From: Candidatus Pseudomonas phytovorans
GTDB taxonomy: Bacteria; Pseudomonadota; Gammaproteobacteria; Pseudomonadales; Pseudomonadaceae
DNA: 64,000 bases
NCBI GenBank assembly: GCA_029202525.1
Contig: CP119325.1
Span: forward strand, 1,005,001 to 1,069,000
Direction of reading: 5' to 3'
Shown: positions 1 through 8,510 of the stretch, piece by piece
Layout of the letters: every line of letters starts with the position of its first letter
Numbering within the stretch: the stretch's first letter is position 1
Made by a program: the position numbers and the translations under genes
The notes under the pieces: generated by a model
The model's database searches: none
Seen by the model: the letters and a program-made list of their open reading frames with translations, nothing else
What the model was told of the DNA's origin: nothing

Positions 1-812
1 TTTTCCAGGTACTCGGCCAGGCGGTTGGCGCCGTGCTTGGTACGGGTGAACACCAACACCTGTTCCCAGGCACCCAGGGTGATCAGGTGTGCCAGCAGCG
101 CACGCTTGTGGCTGGCGGGCAGGCGATAGACGCGCTGTTCGATGCGCTCTACGGTGGTGTTCGGCGGCGTGACCTCGATACGCTCCGGGTTGTGCAGGAG
201 CTTGTCGGCGAGGTCGGTGATGTCCTTGGAGAAGGTGGCCGAGAACAGCAGGTTCTGGCGTTTGGTTGGCAGGCGCGCCAAGACCTTCTTGACGTCATGG
301 ATGAAGCCCATGTCGAGCATGCGGTCGGCTTCGTCGAGCACGAGGATTTCCACATGGGCCAGGTCGACCTTGCCTTGGCCGGCCAGGTCGAGCAGGCGGC
401 CCGGGCAGGCAACCAGCACGTCAACGCCTTTGGCAATCGCCTGGACCTGCGGGTTCATGCCAACGCCGCCGAAGATGCAGGCGCTGACCAGTGGCAGGTC
501 ACGGGCATAGACCTTGAAGCTGTCGTGCACCTGGGCTGCCAGCTCGCGAGTCGGAGTCAGGACCAGTACGCGCGGTTGGCGCGGGCCGTGACGCTGCGAC
601 TTGTCGGGGTGGCCGGCCGGGAACAGGCGCTCGAGAATCGGCAGGGCGAAACCGCCGGTTTTACCAGTACCTGTCTGTGCGGCAACCATCAGGTCGCGGC
701 CTTGCAACACGGCGGGAATCGCCCGCTGTTGCACAGGGGTCGGCTGGGTATAGCCCGCAGCCTCGATAGCGCGGACAAGAGCCTCGGAGAGACCGAGGGA
801 AGCAAAGGACAT
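1..812 (-). CDS. rhlE: DEAD-box ATP-dependent RNA helicase RhlE, 5' part only
   Basis: The first 270 residues of an RNA helicase, running off the left edge of the window. The ATG is the complement of 810-812 and opens MSFASLGLSEAL, the usual RhlE N-terminus. In order I see the Q motif (GYTQPTPVQQ, residues 20-29), Walker A AAQTGTGKT (44-52), PTRE (87-90), DEAD (160-163) and SAT (191-193), then the start of the second RecA domain (QVLVFTRTKHGANRLAEYLE at the cut). The family unwinds RNA in ribosome assembly and cold adaptation. The low-complexity C-terminal tail that distinguishes RhlE from other DEAD proteins lies outside the window, so the name rests on the N-terminal core. A TATACT hexamer (complement of 1016-1021) is the likely -10, which would give a leader of about 190 nt. 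Confidence 0.9.
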   Translation of the reverse strand, partial: MSFASLGLSEALVRAIEAAGYTQPTPVQQRAIPAVLQGRDLMVAAQTGTGKTGGFALPILERLFPAGHPDKSQRHGPRQPRVLVLTPTRELAAQVHDSFKVYARDLPLVSACIFGGVGMNPQVQAIAKGVDVLVACPGRLLDLAGQGKVDLAHVEILVLDEADRMLDMGFIHDVKKVLARLPTKRQNLLFSATFSKDITDLADKLLHNPERIEVTPPNTTVERIEQRVYRLPASHKRALLAHLITLGAWEQVLVFTRTKHGANRLAEYLE

Positions 813-1027
813 GGGCGATCCTGTTCTCGTGTGGGCTGGGCCCGTTGGGATGTTCTGCCTGGCGCGAGGGGCATCGGTGGGATGCGATCGCGTCCGGTCC
901 AGCTGGGCTTTCACTGCACATCCGGGAAAGGAGGGTGACGCGAAGGTGCGTCGGTGCCGATCGGGATGCCTGTTGCGAGGCCAGCGTCCGGGCGTGAGCC
1001 GGGCGGGAAGGCCCGAGTATAACAGAG
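813..1027. promoter_or_regulatory. Intergenic region upstream of rhlE
   Basis: 215 bases between rhlE and the upstream binding-protein gene, both on the minus strand. The only promoter-like element I see is TATACT on the minus strand (complement of 1016-1021) with no convincing -35. It sits just past the stop codon of the binding-protein gene, so rhlE would have a long untranslated leader. No coding potential was recognised. Confidence 0.35.
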
Positions 1028-1816
1028 CTATCGCGCTGTGCTGCTTTCCTGCTGCTCAACGGCGTTGAGAATGTTTCCGATGTCGCCTGTATAGCGCTGA
1101 CTGATGGCGGCAAAGGCCGGTTCCTGCTTGAAACGCTGCAGTTCTTCGGCAAAGGCCAGGGCCAGTGCTTCGCGCCCCGGCTTGCGCACCAGCCCCAGGT
1201 ACTGGGCCTGGCGGTTGATCACCAGAGGCAGTTCTTCGACCTGCTGAGCCAGGCCCAGATGGCGGATCAGGTAATGCCCAACCATACGGTCGGTGATTGC
1301 CAGGTCGATACGGCCCAGCACCAGTTTGCCGAAGTTGGCTTCCTGGGTCGGTGCGGCTTCACGTTGAAAATGTGTGGCCTGGTTGAACGCGGCGCCATAG
1401 GCGTAGCCGGGCGAGGTACCTACAGTGAGGCCCGTGAGGTCGTCTGGCCCGGCCACTGCATGGCGGTGTGCGCGCGCCTGGAACAGCACGAACTCGACCT
1501 CCGACAAGGGCTCGGGGGCGTATACCAGATAGGGGCGCCGGGCTTCGGTCTGAAAGATGTCCAGAATGCCATCGGCCAGACCTTGTTCGACCATTGCCAG
1601 GCAGCGCTTCCATGGAAGGAACTGCCATTCCACTTCGACGCCAAGGCGTTTGAAAACCTCGGTAGTGACCTCGTAGTCGATACCGTGGGGCTGGCCATCG
1701 TGTTGATAAATGTAGGGCGCCCAGTCATCTGAAACCAGGCGCAGGCGCTCGCCCAGGGCCAACGGGCTCAGGCAGGCGAGCAGCAGGATCCAGAACAGGC
1801 GGGCGACGAGTGGCAT
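1028..1816 (-). CDS. Periplasmic solute-binding protein, family 3 (amino-acid type)
   Basis: 262 residues with a clear Sec signal peptide (residues 1 to about 22, hydrophobic LFWILLLACLSPLALG before ERLRLVSDDWAPY). The mature part has the pattern of bacterial family 3 binding proteins: DDWAPYIYQ, GIDYEVTTEVFKRLG, a W-x-F-x-P-W strand, an LTGLTVGTSPGYAYG hinge and ITDRMVGHYL. Such proteins bind polar amino acids or related small molecules. There is no permease or ATPase gene beside it, so it is an orphan that may feed another transporter or act as a sensor partner. No clear Shine-Dalgarno precedes the ATG. The ligand cannot be told from sequence. Confidence 0.75.
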   Translation of the reverse strand: MPLVARLFWILLLACLSPLALGERLRLVSDDWAPYIYQHDGQPHGIDYEVTTEVFKRLGVEVEWQFLPWKRCLAMVEQGLADGILDIFQTEARRPYLVYAPEPLSEVEFVLFQARAHRHAVAGPDDLTGLTVGTSPGYAYGAAFNQATHFQREAAPTQEANFGKLVLGRIDLAITDRMVGHYLIRHLGLAQQVEELPLVINRQAQYLGLVRKPGREALALAFAEELQRFKQEPAFAAISQRYTGDIGNILNAVEQQESSTAR

Positions 1817-1859
1817 GGCCGGAGATTACGCGCTCGGCGGAATCAAGGCCAGCACAGGC

Positions 1860-2939
1860 TTACTCAGTCTGGGAGGGCCTCAGCAGGTGCACCTCGATAT
1901 CTTTGCGCCGCTCACCCAGTGACAGGCGCAACCCAGGGTGACGCAGGCACTGGCGCAGTCGTTCGGGTTCCATGCGGCCATGGCGGGCGTTGAGGTTTTC
2001 CAGCGCTTTGTCCCACCAGGCCGGTGCGCAGGCACGGTCGAACTCGTTGGGGTAGGGATAGCAGCCGTACAGTAATTCGCGGGCAAACTGGCGCTCGTGG
2101 CTCGGCAGGGTCAGGCTCAGCGCCTTGTAGCCCAAGCGATGCAGTGTCGGTGGCCGCGGCAGCTGGTCGTTGACCAAGGCAACGTCGGCCAGTGCCGCCT
2201 GGCTCAGTGGGTCATGGCCGTGCTTGCGCAGCCAAGCCTGGATCTTGGCGCGAAATTGCGCCTTGCGGCTCCAGTAATGGTGGATGACATCGGTGCACTC
2301 GGTCACTTCCAGTTTGCGATAGGCCGCCACTGCCAGGCAGAACTCTTCGAGGGTGTAGGCCTCGCGCGCCAGCGGGTGAAACGCGTCCATCAGGTCGATG
2401 GAATGGTCCAGGGCGCTGGCGTCCCCGGCGGTGAGGCCGATGACCCCGGAGTTGACCAGTGGCATCTGGCAGTCGGCCAGGCCACGGGCTTGCAGGATGG
2501 ACAGCAGGTTCCGGTACAGCAGGCACGTCTGGTTTGCGCCATAGCGCGGGCCAATGGCGTTGCACAGCAGCTTGCCCGGGGCCACCCGGGCGAACAGGTG
2601 CAGCGGCGAGGTGCGGAAGAAGGTGTCGGTGTCGATCAGTACTGCCAGCGGGTGCTGCTGCAGCACCTGGCGCAGCAGTACATGCTTGCTGCGAAAATGA
2701 TAACCGTGCGGGGCGTTCCAGGCCTGGCGCGTGGCTTCGTCCAGCAAATGAACGGTGACGGGCAGGCTGGCGTAGGGCTGCGGGTTGTCGGTGTACACCT
2801 GGATGTCCATGGCCTCGCCTGCTGCCGTGCCCAGGTGGGCGAGGGCGCTGACGATGCTGAAGCAGGCTTCCTGATGGTAGGTTGCCGGGCCGAAAGCCAG
2901 GTAGACGAGCTGCGGGCGCGAGGGCTGGGGATGTTGCAT
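1860..2939 (-). CDS. Orphan protein with a GT-A-like DTD motif
   Basis: 359 residues if translation starts at the ATG complementary to 2937-2939 (MQHPQPSRPQLVYLAFGP). The frame is open for 22 further codons to 3005, but that part is a poor protein start and overlaps a hairpin. LAVLIDTDTFFR (residues 99-109) has the Asp-Thr-Asp of metal-dependent nucleotide-sugar glycosyltransferases, and the Rossmann-like start (LVYLAFGPATYHQEACFSIVSAL) fits that fold. No signal peptide or membrane segment is evident. Neighbours (binding protein, metF) give no functional hint. I do not recognise the family; a glycosyltransferase role is inference from one motif. Confidence 0.6.
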   Translation of the reverse strand: MQHPQPSRPQLVYLAFGPATYHQEACFSIVSALAHLGTAAGEAMDIQVYTDNPQPYASLPVTVHLLDEATRQAWNAPHGYHFRSKHVLLRQVLQQHPLAVLIDTDTFFRTSPLHLFARVAPGKLLCNAIGPRYGANQTCLLYRNLLSILQARGLADCQMPLVNSGVIGLTAGDASALDHSIDLMDAFHPLAREAYTLEEFCLAVAAYRKLEVTECTDVIHHYWSRKAQFRAKIQAWLRKHGHDPLSQAALADVALVNDQLPRPPTLHRLGYKALSLTLPSHERQFARELLYGCYPYPNEFDRACAPAWWDKALENLNARHGRMEPERLRQCLRHPGLRLSLGERRKDIEVHLLRPSQTE

Positions 2940-2971
2940 GGCTGGCAAGACCTGTATGACCCGAAAATGAA

Positions 2972-3000
2972 TAAGGCTTGAGTCTATGACCCAAGCCTTA
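2972..3000 (-). terminator. Hairpin downstream of metF
   Basis: A 9-bp perfect inverted repeat (TAAGGCTTG at 2972-2980, CAAGCCTTA at 2992-3000) with an 11-base loop lies 33 bases after the metF stop. On the minus strand it is followed by TTCATTTT, an imperfect U tract. It probably ends the ahcY-metF transcript. Confidence 0.45.
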
Positions 3001-3032
3001 AGCATTTCTTAAGCAAACTTTGCCAAAAAGTT

Positions 3033-3878
3033 TCAGCGCGGCAGCTTGAGGTTGTTCCACAGCGCCAGGCTCGCGTCGGCCTGGTTCAGGGTATAGAAGT
3101 GCAGGCCCGGTGCGCCGCCTTGCAGCAGTTGTTCGCACATGCGGGTGATCACTTCTTCGCCGAAGGCCTGGATGCTGGCGGTGTCATCACCATAGGCTTC
3201 CAGCTGCTTGCGGATCCAGCGCGGGATTTCGGCGCCACAGGCGTCGGAGAAACGCGCCAGCTTGCTGTAGTTGGTAATCGGCATGATGCCTGGCACCACC
3301 GGGATGTCCACGCCCAGCTTCTGTGCGCGCTCGACAAAGTAGAAGTAGCTGTCGGCGTTGAAGAAGTACTGGGTGATGGCGCTGTCGGCACCGGCCTTGA
3401 CCTTGTGCACGAAGTTGCCCAGGTCGGCCTCGAAGTTGCGTGCCTGCGGGTGCATCTCGGGATAGGCGGCCACTTCCAGGTGGAAGTGATCAGCGGTTTC
3501 CTGGCGGATGAACTCGACCAGGTCGCTGGCGTAGCGCAATTCGCCACTGGCCATGCCCATGCCCGACGGCAGGTCGCCGCGCAAGGCAACGATGCGCTTG
3601 ATGCCGGCGGCCTTGTACTCGGCCAGCAAGGCGCGCAGTTCGGCCTTGGTGTCGCCCACGCACGACAGGTGCGGTGCAGCAGGTACCTTCACTTCGTTTT
3701 CCAGCTGCAGCACGGTGTTCAGCGTGCGGTCGCGGGTCGAGCCACCGGCACCGTAGGTGCAGGAGAAGAAGTCCGGGTTGCAGGCAGCCAACTGGCGGGC
3801 GACGCCCATCAGCTTTTCATGACCGGCGTCGGTCTTGGTCGGGAAGAACTCGAAACTGTAGCGGCGTTCTTGTGACAT
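3033..3878 (-). CDS. metF: 5,10-methylenetetrahydrofolate reductase MetF
   Basis: 281 residues, the normal length for bacterial MetF. It reduces 5,10-methylene-THF to 5-methyl-THF with NADH and FAD, supplying the methyl group for methionine synthesis. Start at MSQERRYSFEFFPTKTDAG, where FEFFPTKT is the conserved N-terminal strand; AGAGGAA lies just ahead of this ATG, whereas the longer open frame to 3959 has no support. Other family landmarks are TYGAGGSTRDRT, HLSCVGDTKAEL, ALRGDLPSGMG and QYFFNAD. It lies 106 bases downstream of ahcY on the same strand, so the two are probably cotranscribed, joining folate-derived methyl supply to SAH recycling. Confidence 0.96.
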   Translation of the reverse strand: MSQERRYSFEFFPTKTDAGHEKLMGVARQLAACNPDFFSCTYGAGGSTRDRTLNTVLQLENEVKVPAAPHLSCVGDTKAELRALLAEYKAAGIKRIVALRGDLPSGMGMASGELRYASDLVEFIRQETADHFHLEVAAYPEMHPQARNFEADLGNFVHKVKAGADSAITQYFFNADSYFYFVERAQKLGVDIPVVPGIMPITNYSKLARFSDACGAEIPRWIRKQLEAYGDDTASIQAFGEEVITRMCEQLLQGGAPGLHFYTLNQADASLALWNNLKLPR

Positions 3879-3984
3879 CAGGCGTTCCTCTGGCAGCAAG
3901 CTTCTAGCGGCAAGCTGCAAGTAAAAGCCAGATCGGTAGAGGCCGACCTGGCTTGGCATCGTTCAAGAGTGCTGCGGCTGTCGC

Positions 3985-5394
3985 TTAGTAGCGGTAGGCG
4001 TGCGGCTTGAACGGGCCTTCGACGGTCACGCCGATGTAGTCGGCTTGCTGCTTGGTCAGCTGAGTGACCACGCCGCCGAAGCCGCGGACCATTTCCAGGG
4101 CCACTTCTTCGTCGAGTTTCTTCGGCAGCACTTCAACGGTCAGGCGCTCGGCTTTCTTCTCGGCCGACAGGTCGGCGTACTTCTGCTCGAACAGGAAGAT
4201 CTGTGCCAGCACCTGGTTGGCGAACGAACCGTCCATGATGCGGCTTGGGTGGCCAGTGGCGTTACCCAGGTTGACCAGGCGGCCTTCGGCCAGCAGGATC
4301 AGGTAGTCGTCGTTTTGTGGGTCGAAGCTGCCAGCGCCGGTGCGGTGGATCTTGTGTACCTGCGGCTTGACCTCTTCCCATGCCCAGTTCTTGCGCATGA
4401 AGGCGGTGTCGATTTCGTTGTCGAAGTGGCCGATGTTGCAAACCACTGCACGCTTCTTCAGGGCCTTGAGCATATTGGCGTCGCAGACGTTGACGTTACC
4501 GGTGGTGGTGACGATCAGGTCGATCTTGCCCAGCAGGGCCTTGTCGATGCTGGCTTCGGTGCCGTCGTTGATACCGTCGATGAACGGCGAGACCAGCTCG
4601 AAGCCGTCCATGCAGGCTTGCATGGCGCAGATCGGGTCAACTTCGGTGACCTTGACGATCATGCCTTCCTGACGCAGGGACTGAGCCGAGCCCTTGCCCA
4701 CGTCACCGTAGCCGATCACCAGGGCTTGCTTGCCCGACAGCAGGTGGTCGGTACCACGCTTGATGGCGTCGTTCAGGCTGTGACGGCAGCCGTACTTGTT
4801 GTCGTTCTTGCTCTTGGTAACCGAATCGTTGACGTTGATCGCCGGCACTTTCAGCTCGCCCTTGGCCAGCATGTCCAGCAGGCGGTGCACGCCGGTGGTG
4901 GTCTCTTCGGTCACACCGTGCACGCGGTCCAGTACCTGTGGGTACTTGTTGTGCAGCAGTTCGGTCAGGTCGCCACCGTCGTCGAGGATCATGTTGGCGT
5001 CCCATGGCTGGCCATCTTTCAGGATGGTCTGCTCCAGGCACCACTCGTACTCTTCTTCAGTTTCGCCTTTCCAGGCGAATACCGGAATGCCGGCGGCGGC
5101 GATCGATGCGGCGGCCTGGTCTTGAGTCGAGAAGATGTTGCAGGACGACCAGCGCACTTCGGCACCCAGGGCTACCAGGGTTTCGATCAGCACGGCAGTC
5201 TGGATGGTCATGTGGATGCAGCCCAGGATCTTCGCACCCTTGAGCGGTTGCTCGGTCAGGTACTTGCGACGCAGGCCCATCAGGGCTGGCATTTCCGATT
5301 CGGCAATGATGGTTTCGCGACGGCCCCAGGCGGCCAGGGAGATGTCGGCGACTTTGAAATCGGTAAAACCAGCAGGCATGTTTGCAGCGCTCAT
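3985..5394 (-). CDS. ahcY: S-adenosylhomocysteine hydrolase AhcY
   Basis: 469 residues. It splits S-adenosylhomocysteine to adenosine and homocysteine in the cytoplasm, using bound NAD, and so relieves product inhibition of methyltransferases. Landmarks include GCIHMTIQTAVLIETL, the substrate region NVNDSVTKSKND, the NAD motif VIGYGDVGKGSAQSLR, NVCDANMLKALKKRAVVCNIGHFDNEID and the C-terminal KPHAYRY. Two in-frame ATGs exist; the one at 5394 is preferred because GGAGG stands 5 bases ahead of it and the protein then matches the usual MSAAN start. The leader carries a SAH riboswitch (5422-5522), so expression should rise with SAH. metF follows in the same direction. Confidence 0.97.
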   Translation of the reverse strand: MSAANMPAGFTDFKVADISLAAWGRRETIIAESEMPALMGLRRKYLTEQPLKGAKILGCIHMTIQTAVLIETLVALGAEVRWSSCNIFSTQDQAAASIAAAGIPVFAWKGETEEEYEWCLEQTILKDGQPWDANMILDDGGDLTELLHNKYPQVLDRVHGVTEETTTGVHRLLDMLAKGELKVPAINVNDSVTKSKNDNKYGCRHSLNDAIKRGTDHLLSGKQALVIGYGDVGKGSAQSLRQEGMIVKVTEVDPICAMQACMDGFELVSPFIDGINDGTEASIDKALLGKIDLIVTTTGNVNVCDANMLKALKKRAVVCNIGHFDNEIDTAFMRKNWAWEEVKPQVHKIHRTGAGSFDPQNDDYLILLAEGRLVNLGNATGHPSRIMDGSFANQVLAQIFLFEQKYADLSAEKKAERLTVEVLPKKLDEEVALEMVRGFGGVVTQLTKQQADYIGVTVEGPFKPHAYRY

Positions 5395-5421
5395 GAGAGC
5401 CTCCATTCGTAGTGTGCGAAT

Positions 5422-5522
5422 GGGCGCCGTTGTGCGTTAAGCGCCCGCAAGAGCGAGCAACGCCCCATCCGAGCCTGACAGGCCTAGGCTACAAACCCTA
5501 GTCTGCTGCAGCGCCCCTCGGA
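5422..5522 (-). promoter_or_regulatory. SAH riboswitch in the ahcY leader
   Basis: Read on the minus strand, the leader shows the SAH-aptamer layout. P1 is formed by UCCGAG (complement of 5517-5522) and CUCGGA (complement of 5468-5473). The conserved GGGGCGCUGCAGC follows the first P1 strand and CAGGCUCG closes it. Downstream AACGGCGCCC (complement of 5422-5431) can pair with GGGCGC of the first loop to make the pseudoknot. The order and key bases match the SAH riboswitch known upstream of ahcY in Pseudomonas and Ralstonia relatives. The ribosome site of ahcY begins about 20 bases downstream, so control of translation or an overlapping platform is possible. Confidence 0.88.
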
Positions 5523-5703
5523 CAGGTGGCGGGCATGGCACCGCTGTGGGCAACCATGTAAAGCGGCGGAGATTATAGCTGCGCCTGCTGGCTTGCCCAA
5601 GGTTTTCTGTCGATTAATCGCGACGATAGTCGATGTTCAATGGAGCGAAGGCGGCCGCTCTGCCATGATTGCTACACGTTAGCCAAGCAGGTCAGGAGTA
5701 CAG
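5523..5703. promoter_or_regulatory. Divergent promoter region between ahcY and the thioesterase gene
   Basis: Together with the riboswitch this makes a 309-base gap without a gene. It must hold the ahcY promoter (minus strand, upstream of the aptamer) and the promoter of the plus-strand thioesterase gene. AT-rich stretches around 5570-5640 (including ATTATA near 5572 and CGATTAATCG near 5613) are candidates, but I cannot assign -35/-10 pairs with confidence. AGGAG at about 5694 is the thioesterase ribosome site. Confidence 0.3.
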
Positions 5704-6105
5704 ATGAACTTTCACACCCGCAAGTGGGTTAAACCCGAAGACCTCAACCCTAATGGCACGCTGTTCGGTGGCAGCCTGTTGCGCTGGATCGACGAAGAGG
5801 CGGCCATCTACGCCATCGTCCAGTTGGGCAACCAGCGCGTGGTCACCAAATACATATCGGAAATCAATTTCGTCAGCGCTTCGCGCCAGGGCGACATCAT
5901 CGAACTGGGCATCACTGCCACCGAGTTCGGCCGCACCTCGATCACCCTCAAATGCGAAGTGCGCAACAAGATCACCCGCAAGAGCATCCTGACCGTCGAC
6001 AAGATGGTGTTCGTCAACCTGGGCGATGATGGCTTGCCGGCAGCCCATGGGCGTACCGAGATCAAGTACGTGCAGGACCAGTTCCCGGACTCTGCAGTAG
6101 AGTGA
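5704..6105 (+). CDS. Hotdog-fold acyl-CoA thioesterase, YciA type
   Basis: 133 residues forming a single hotdog domain. MNFHTRKWVKPEDLNPNGTL leads into FGGSLLRWIDEEAAIYA, where the NxxxTLFGG...DE pattern is the acyl-CoA thioesterase active-site helix of the YciA/BACH group. A second strand block is VVTKYISEINFVSASRQGDIIEL. The family hydrolyses acyl-CoA to free acid and CoA in the cytoplasm. AGGAG sits 5 bases ahead of the ATG. The gene is alone and is followed by a REP pair against the convergent antiporter gene. The chain-length preference cannot be read from sequence. Confidence 0.85.
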   Translation: MNFHTRKWVKPEDLNPNGTLFGGSLLRWIDEEAAIYAIVQLGNQRVVTKYISEINFVSASRQGDIIELGITATEFGRTSITLKCEVRNKITRKSILTVDKMVFVNLGDDGLPAAHGRTEIKYVQDQFPDSAVE

Positions 6106-6110
6106 TTTTC

Positions 6111-6217
6111 TGGGGCTGCTCCGCAGCCCAATCGCGACACAAGGCCGCTCCCACAGGTAATCGCATTCTCCTTGTGGGAGCGGCCTTGCGTCGCGATTGG
6201 GCCGCAAAGCGGCCCCG
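6111..6217. repeat. REP pair (inverted palindromic repeats)
   Basis: Two inverted copies of the P. putida REP type, each with a GTGGGAGCGG core, separated by a short spacer and flanked by GGGGCTGC/GCGGCCCC arms, so the whole block can fold into one long hairpin. It lies between convergent gene ends (thioesterase and antiporter). Confidence 0.85.
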
Positions 6218-6223
6218 GCATTC

Positions 6224-7459
6224 TCAAGGGTGGGCGCTGACCTGGCGCACCACCCGGCCAATGCTCAAACCCTGCACCAGAATCGACGACAACACCACGA
6301 TGTAGGTGATCGACAGCAGCAGGTCACGCTCCTCACCCAGTGGCAGCGACAGCGCCAGGGCAACCGATACCCCGCCACGCAGGCCGCCCCAGGTCAGCAC
6401 CCGCACCGTGCCCTTGGGCACCGGGCGCCAGCGGCGCAGCAGCACGATGGCCGGAGCCACGGTCAGCAGCCGCGACAGCAGCACCGCCAGCGCCAGCACG
6501 CTGCCGGCCGCCAGGTGCATCCAGTTGAACGGCAGCAGCAACAGCTCCAGGCCGATCAGTGCGAACAGCAAGGCGTTGAGCATGTCATCGATGAGCTCCC
6601 AGAAACCGTCCATGTAGCGACGGGTCATGTCGTTCATCGCCAGATTGCGCCCCAGGTTGCCGATGATCAGGCCGGCCACCACCATGGCGATCGGCGCCGA
6701 GACGTGCAGCTCGTAACACATGGCCGAGCCACCGATGACCAGCGCGAGCGTCAGCATGACTTCCACCTGGTACTGCTCGATGCTCTTGATCATGCGGTAG
6801 GTGGCGTAGCCGATCAGGCCGCCGAACACTACGCCGCCAATGGCCTCGCGGGCGAACAGGATCGCGGTGTCGGTGATGCTGGGTGTTTCGCCCAGCTGGA
6901 TGATGCCCAGCAGCACGGTGAACACCACTACCGCCGTGCCATCGTTGAACAGCGACTCACCCACGATGGTGGTTTTCAGCGGTTTCGATGCATTTGCAGT
7001 ACGCAAGGCGCCGAGTACTGCAATGGGGTCGGTCGGGGAAATCAGTGCGCCGAACAGCAGGCAATAGATCAGCGGCACCTGCCAGCCGAACAGGGCGAAG
7101 ACCCAGTGCGACAGGTAGCCGATGACGACCGTTGCGATCAGCACGCCTATCGTGGCGAGCAAGCCGATTGGCCAGCGGTAGCTGCGCAGGTCGGTGAGGT
7201 TGACGTGCAGGGCGCCGGCAAACAGCAGGAATGCGAGCATCCAGTGCATGAGCAGGTCGTTGAAGTCGATCTGGTTCATCAGGCCTTCGACGCGCTCTTC
7301 AAGGCCTGGGAAGCCGATCAGGCTAAGGCCCTGCAGCATCAGGGAGAACAGCAGTGCCGTGACCATCACGCCGATGGCGGGGGGCAGGCCGATGAAGCGG
7401 TAATTTACATAAGTAAGGAGGGTGGTGAGGCAAATAAACGCGGCAACTAATTCAAGCAT
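6224..7459 (-). CDS. CPA1-family cation/proton antiporter
   Basis: 411 residues starting at MLELVAAFICLTTLLTY; the open frame upstream to 7558 is not hydrophobic and lacks a better start, while AGGA lies before this ATG. The protein is almost entirely transmembrane helices (about 11-12). SPTDPIAVLGALRTA (141-154) and GESLFNDGTAVVVF (167-180, Asn-Asp at 172-173) are the CPA1 Na+/H+ exchanger transport-site motifs. It exchanges Na+ or K+ for protons across the inner membrane. There is no long cytosolic C-terminal regulatory domain. It is convergent with the thioesterase gene and divergent from the EamA transporter gene. Confidence 0.88.
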   Translation of the reverse strand: MLELVAAFICLTTLLTYVNYRFIGLPPAIGVMVTALLFSLMLQGLSLIGFPGLEERVEGLMNQIDFNDLLMHWMLAFLLFAGALHVNLTDLRSYRWPIGLLATIGVLIATVVIGYLSHWVFALFGWQVPLIYCLLFGALISPTDPIAVLGALRTANASKPLKTTIVGESLFNDGTAVVVFTVLLGIIQLGETPSITDTAILFAREAIGGVVFGGLIGYATYRMIKSIEQYQVEVMLTLALVIGGSAMCYELHVSAPIAMVVAGLIIGNLGRNLAMNDMTRRYMDGFWELIDDMLNALLFALIGLELLLLPFNWMHLAAGSVLALAVLLSRLLTVAPAIVLLRRWRPVPKGTVRVLTWGGLRGGVSVALALSLPLGEERDLLLSITYIVVLSSILVQGLSIGRVVRQVSAHP

Positions 7460-7650
7460 CCCGAATCCTGTGACAGTGGCTTCCAAGTCGTTACCCGAAT
7501 GGCTCGGGCAGTTCTTTGATGACCTGGCGCGGGGTTCGGGACACAAGCTTTGACCCAATTAGTCCAAATCGTTCCCATGTACGGGGCCCGTACAACAGCT
7601 CCCGAACGCTATATATTCACAGCCATAAAGAGGCATAAGGATAAGAAGGC

Positions 7651-8484
7651 GTGTTGGCAACATCCCTGGTGCTGGTCGCCGCCCTGCTGCATGCGACCTG
7701 GAATACCCTGATCAAATTCAGCGGCGAGCGCTTGCTGGTGATCGCCAGCATGGACACGGTGGCGCTGGTGTTCGCAGTGCTGGCTGTCGCTTTCGTCGAT
7801 CTGCCGCCGGCTGAAATATGGCCGTGGTTGATCGCCTCGGCGCTGGCCGAGCAGCTGTATCGCTACCTGCTGATCCAGGCGTACCGCGTGGGCGACCTGG
7901 GGCTGGTCTATCCTCTGATGCGCGGGCTGTCGCCGCTGGTGGTGCTGGGGCTGACCCTGGCCTTTGCCGGGGAATCGCTGAGCCAGCAGCAGATCATCGG
8001 CATCCTGCTGATCCCGTGTGGCATGGCTTGTCTGCTGTGGCAGGGCGGTGGCGGTGACCGGCTGCCCTGGTCGATGCTGCCGGTGGTTGCGCTGATCGGC
8101 CTGTGTATCGGCTGTTACACCTGGTTCGACGGCCAGGCAGTGCGCTTGTGGGGCAAACCGTGGGACTACCTGGTGTGGCTGACCCTGCTCAGTGCCTGGC
8201 AATTCCCGCTGGTGGCCACTGTGGCGCGGCGGGCGCCGTTTGTCTTGTTCTGGCGAACGCAATGGCGCCTGGGCCTGGCGGTAGGGTTCTGCGTATTGTT
8301 CAGTTATGCCCTGGTGCTGTGGGCCATGCACCTGGGGTCGGTGGCCGAGGCGGCCGCGCTGCGGGAGTTGAGCGTGATCCTGGTGGTGTTGCTGGGTATG
8401 CGCTACCTCAAAGAACCTTTTGGCGGGCCGAGACTCCTAGCTTGCGGGCTGGTCCTGGCAGGCATGCTGGTGATGAAGCTCTAA
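7651..8484 (+). CDS. EamA/DMT-superfamily membrane transporter
   Basis: 277 residues, two EamA repeats of about five helices each. LVLVAALLHATWNTLIKFSG opens repeat 1, and YLLIQAYRVGDLGLVYPLMRGLSPLVVLG is a conserved mid-repeat segment; SVAEAAALRELSVILVVLLG is the matching part of repeat 2. The start is a GTG at 7651, with AGGA/AAGAAGG just upstream; no ATG is suitably placed. The family exports metabolites or drugs, but the substrate is not predictable. The following MAPEG gene begins 26 bases later on the same strand with its own ribosome site. Confidence 0.85.
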   Translation: MLATSLVLVAALLHATWNTLIKFSGERLLVIASMDTVALVFAVLAVAFVDLPPAEIWPWLIASALAEQLYRYLLIQAYRVGDLGLVYPLMRGLSPLVVLGLTLAFAGESLSQQQIIGILLIPCGMACLLWQGGGGDRLPWSMLPVVALIGLCIGCYTWFDGQAVRLWGKPWDYLVWLTLLSAWQFPLVATVARRAPFVLFWRTQWRLGLAVGFCVLFSYALVLWAMHLGSVAEAAALRELSVILVVLLGMRYLKEPFGGPRLLACGLVLAGMLVMKL

Positions 8485-8510
8485 CCCATTTTTAACAAGG
8501 AGTCCTGAGC

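Noticed and set aside
3896..3925. Short repeated GCAAGCT motif between metF and ahcY as a possible regulatory element
   Set aside because: Resembles small dispersed repeats of pseudomonads and shows no convincing symmetry or terminator tract.
4000..5412. 470-codon plus-strand frame antisense to ahcY
   Set aside because: Shadow of ahcY that also runs into its ribosome site.
6197..7450. 417-codon plus-strand Gln/His-rich frame opposite the antiporter gene
   Set aside because: Antisense of a hydrophobic gene commonly yields Gln/His-rich pseudo-proteins; no evidence of expression.
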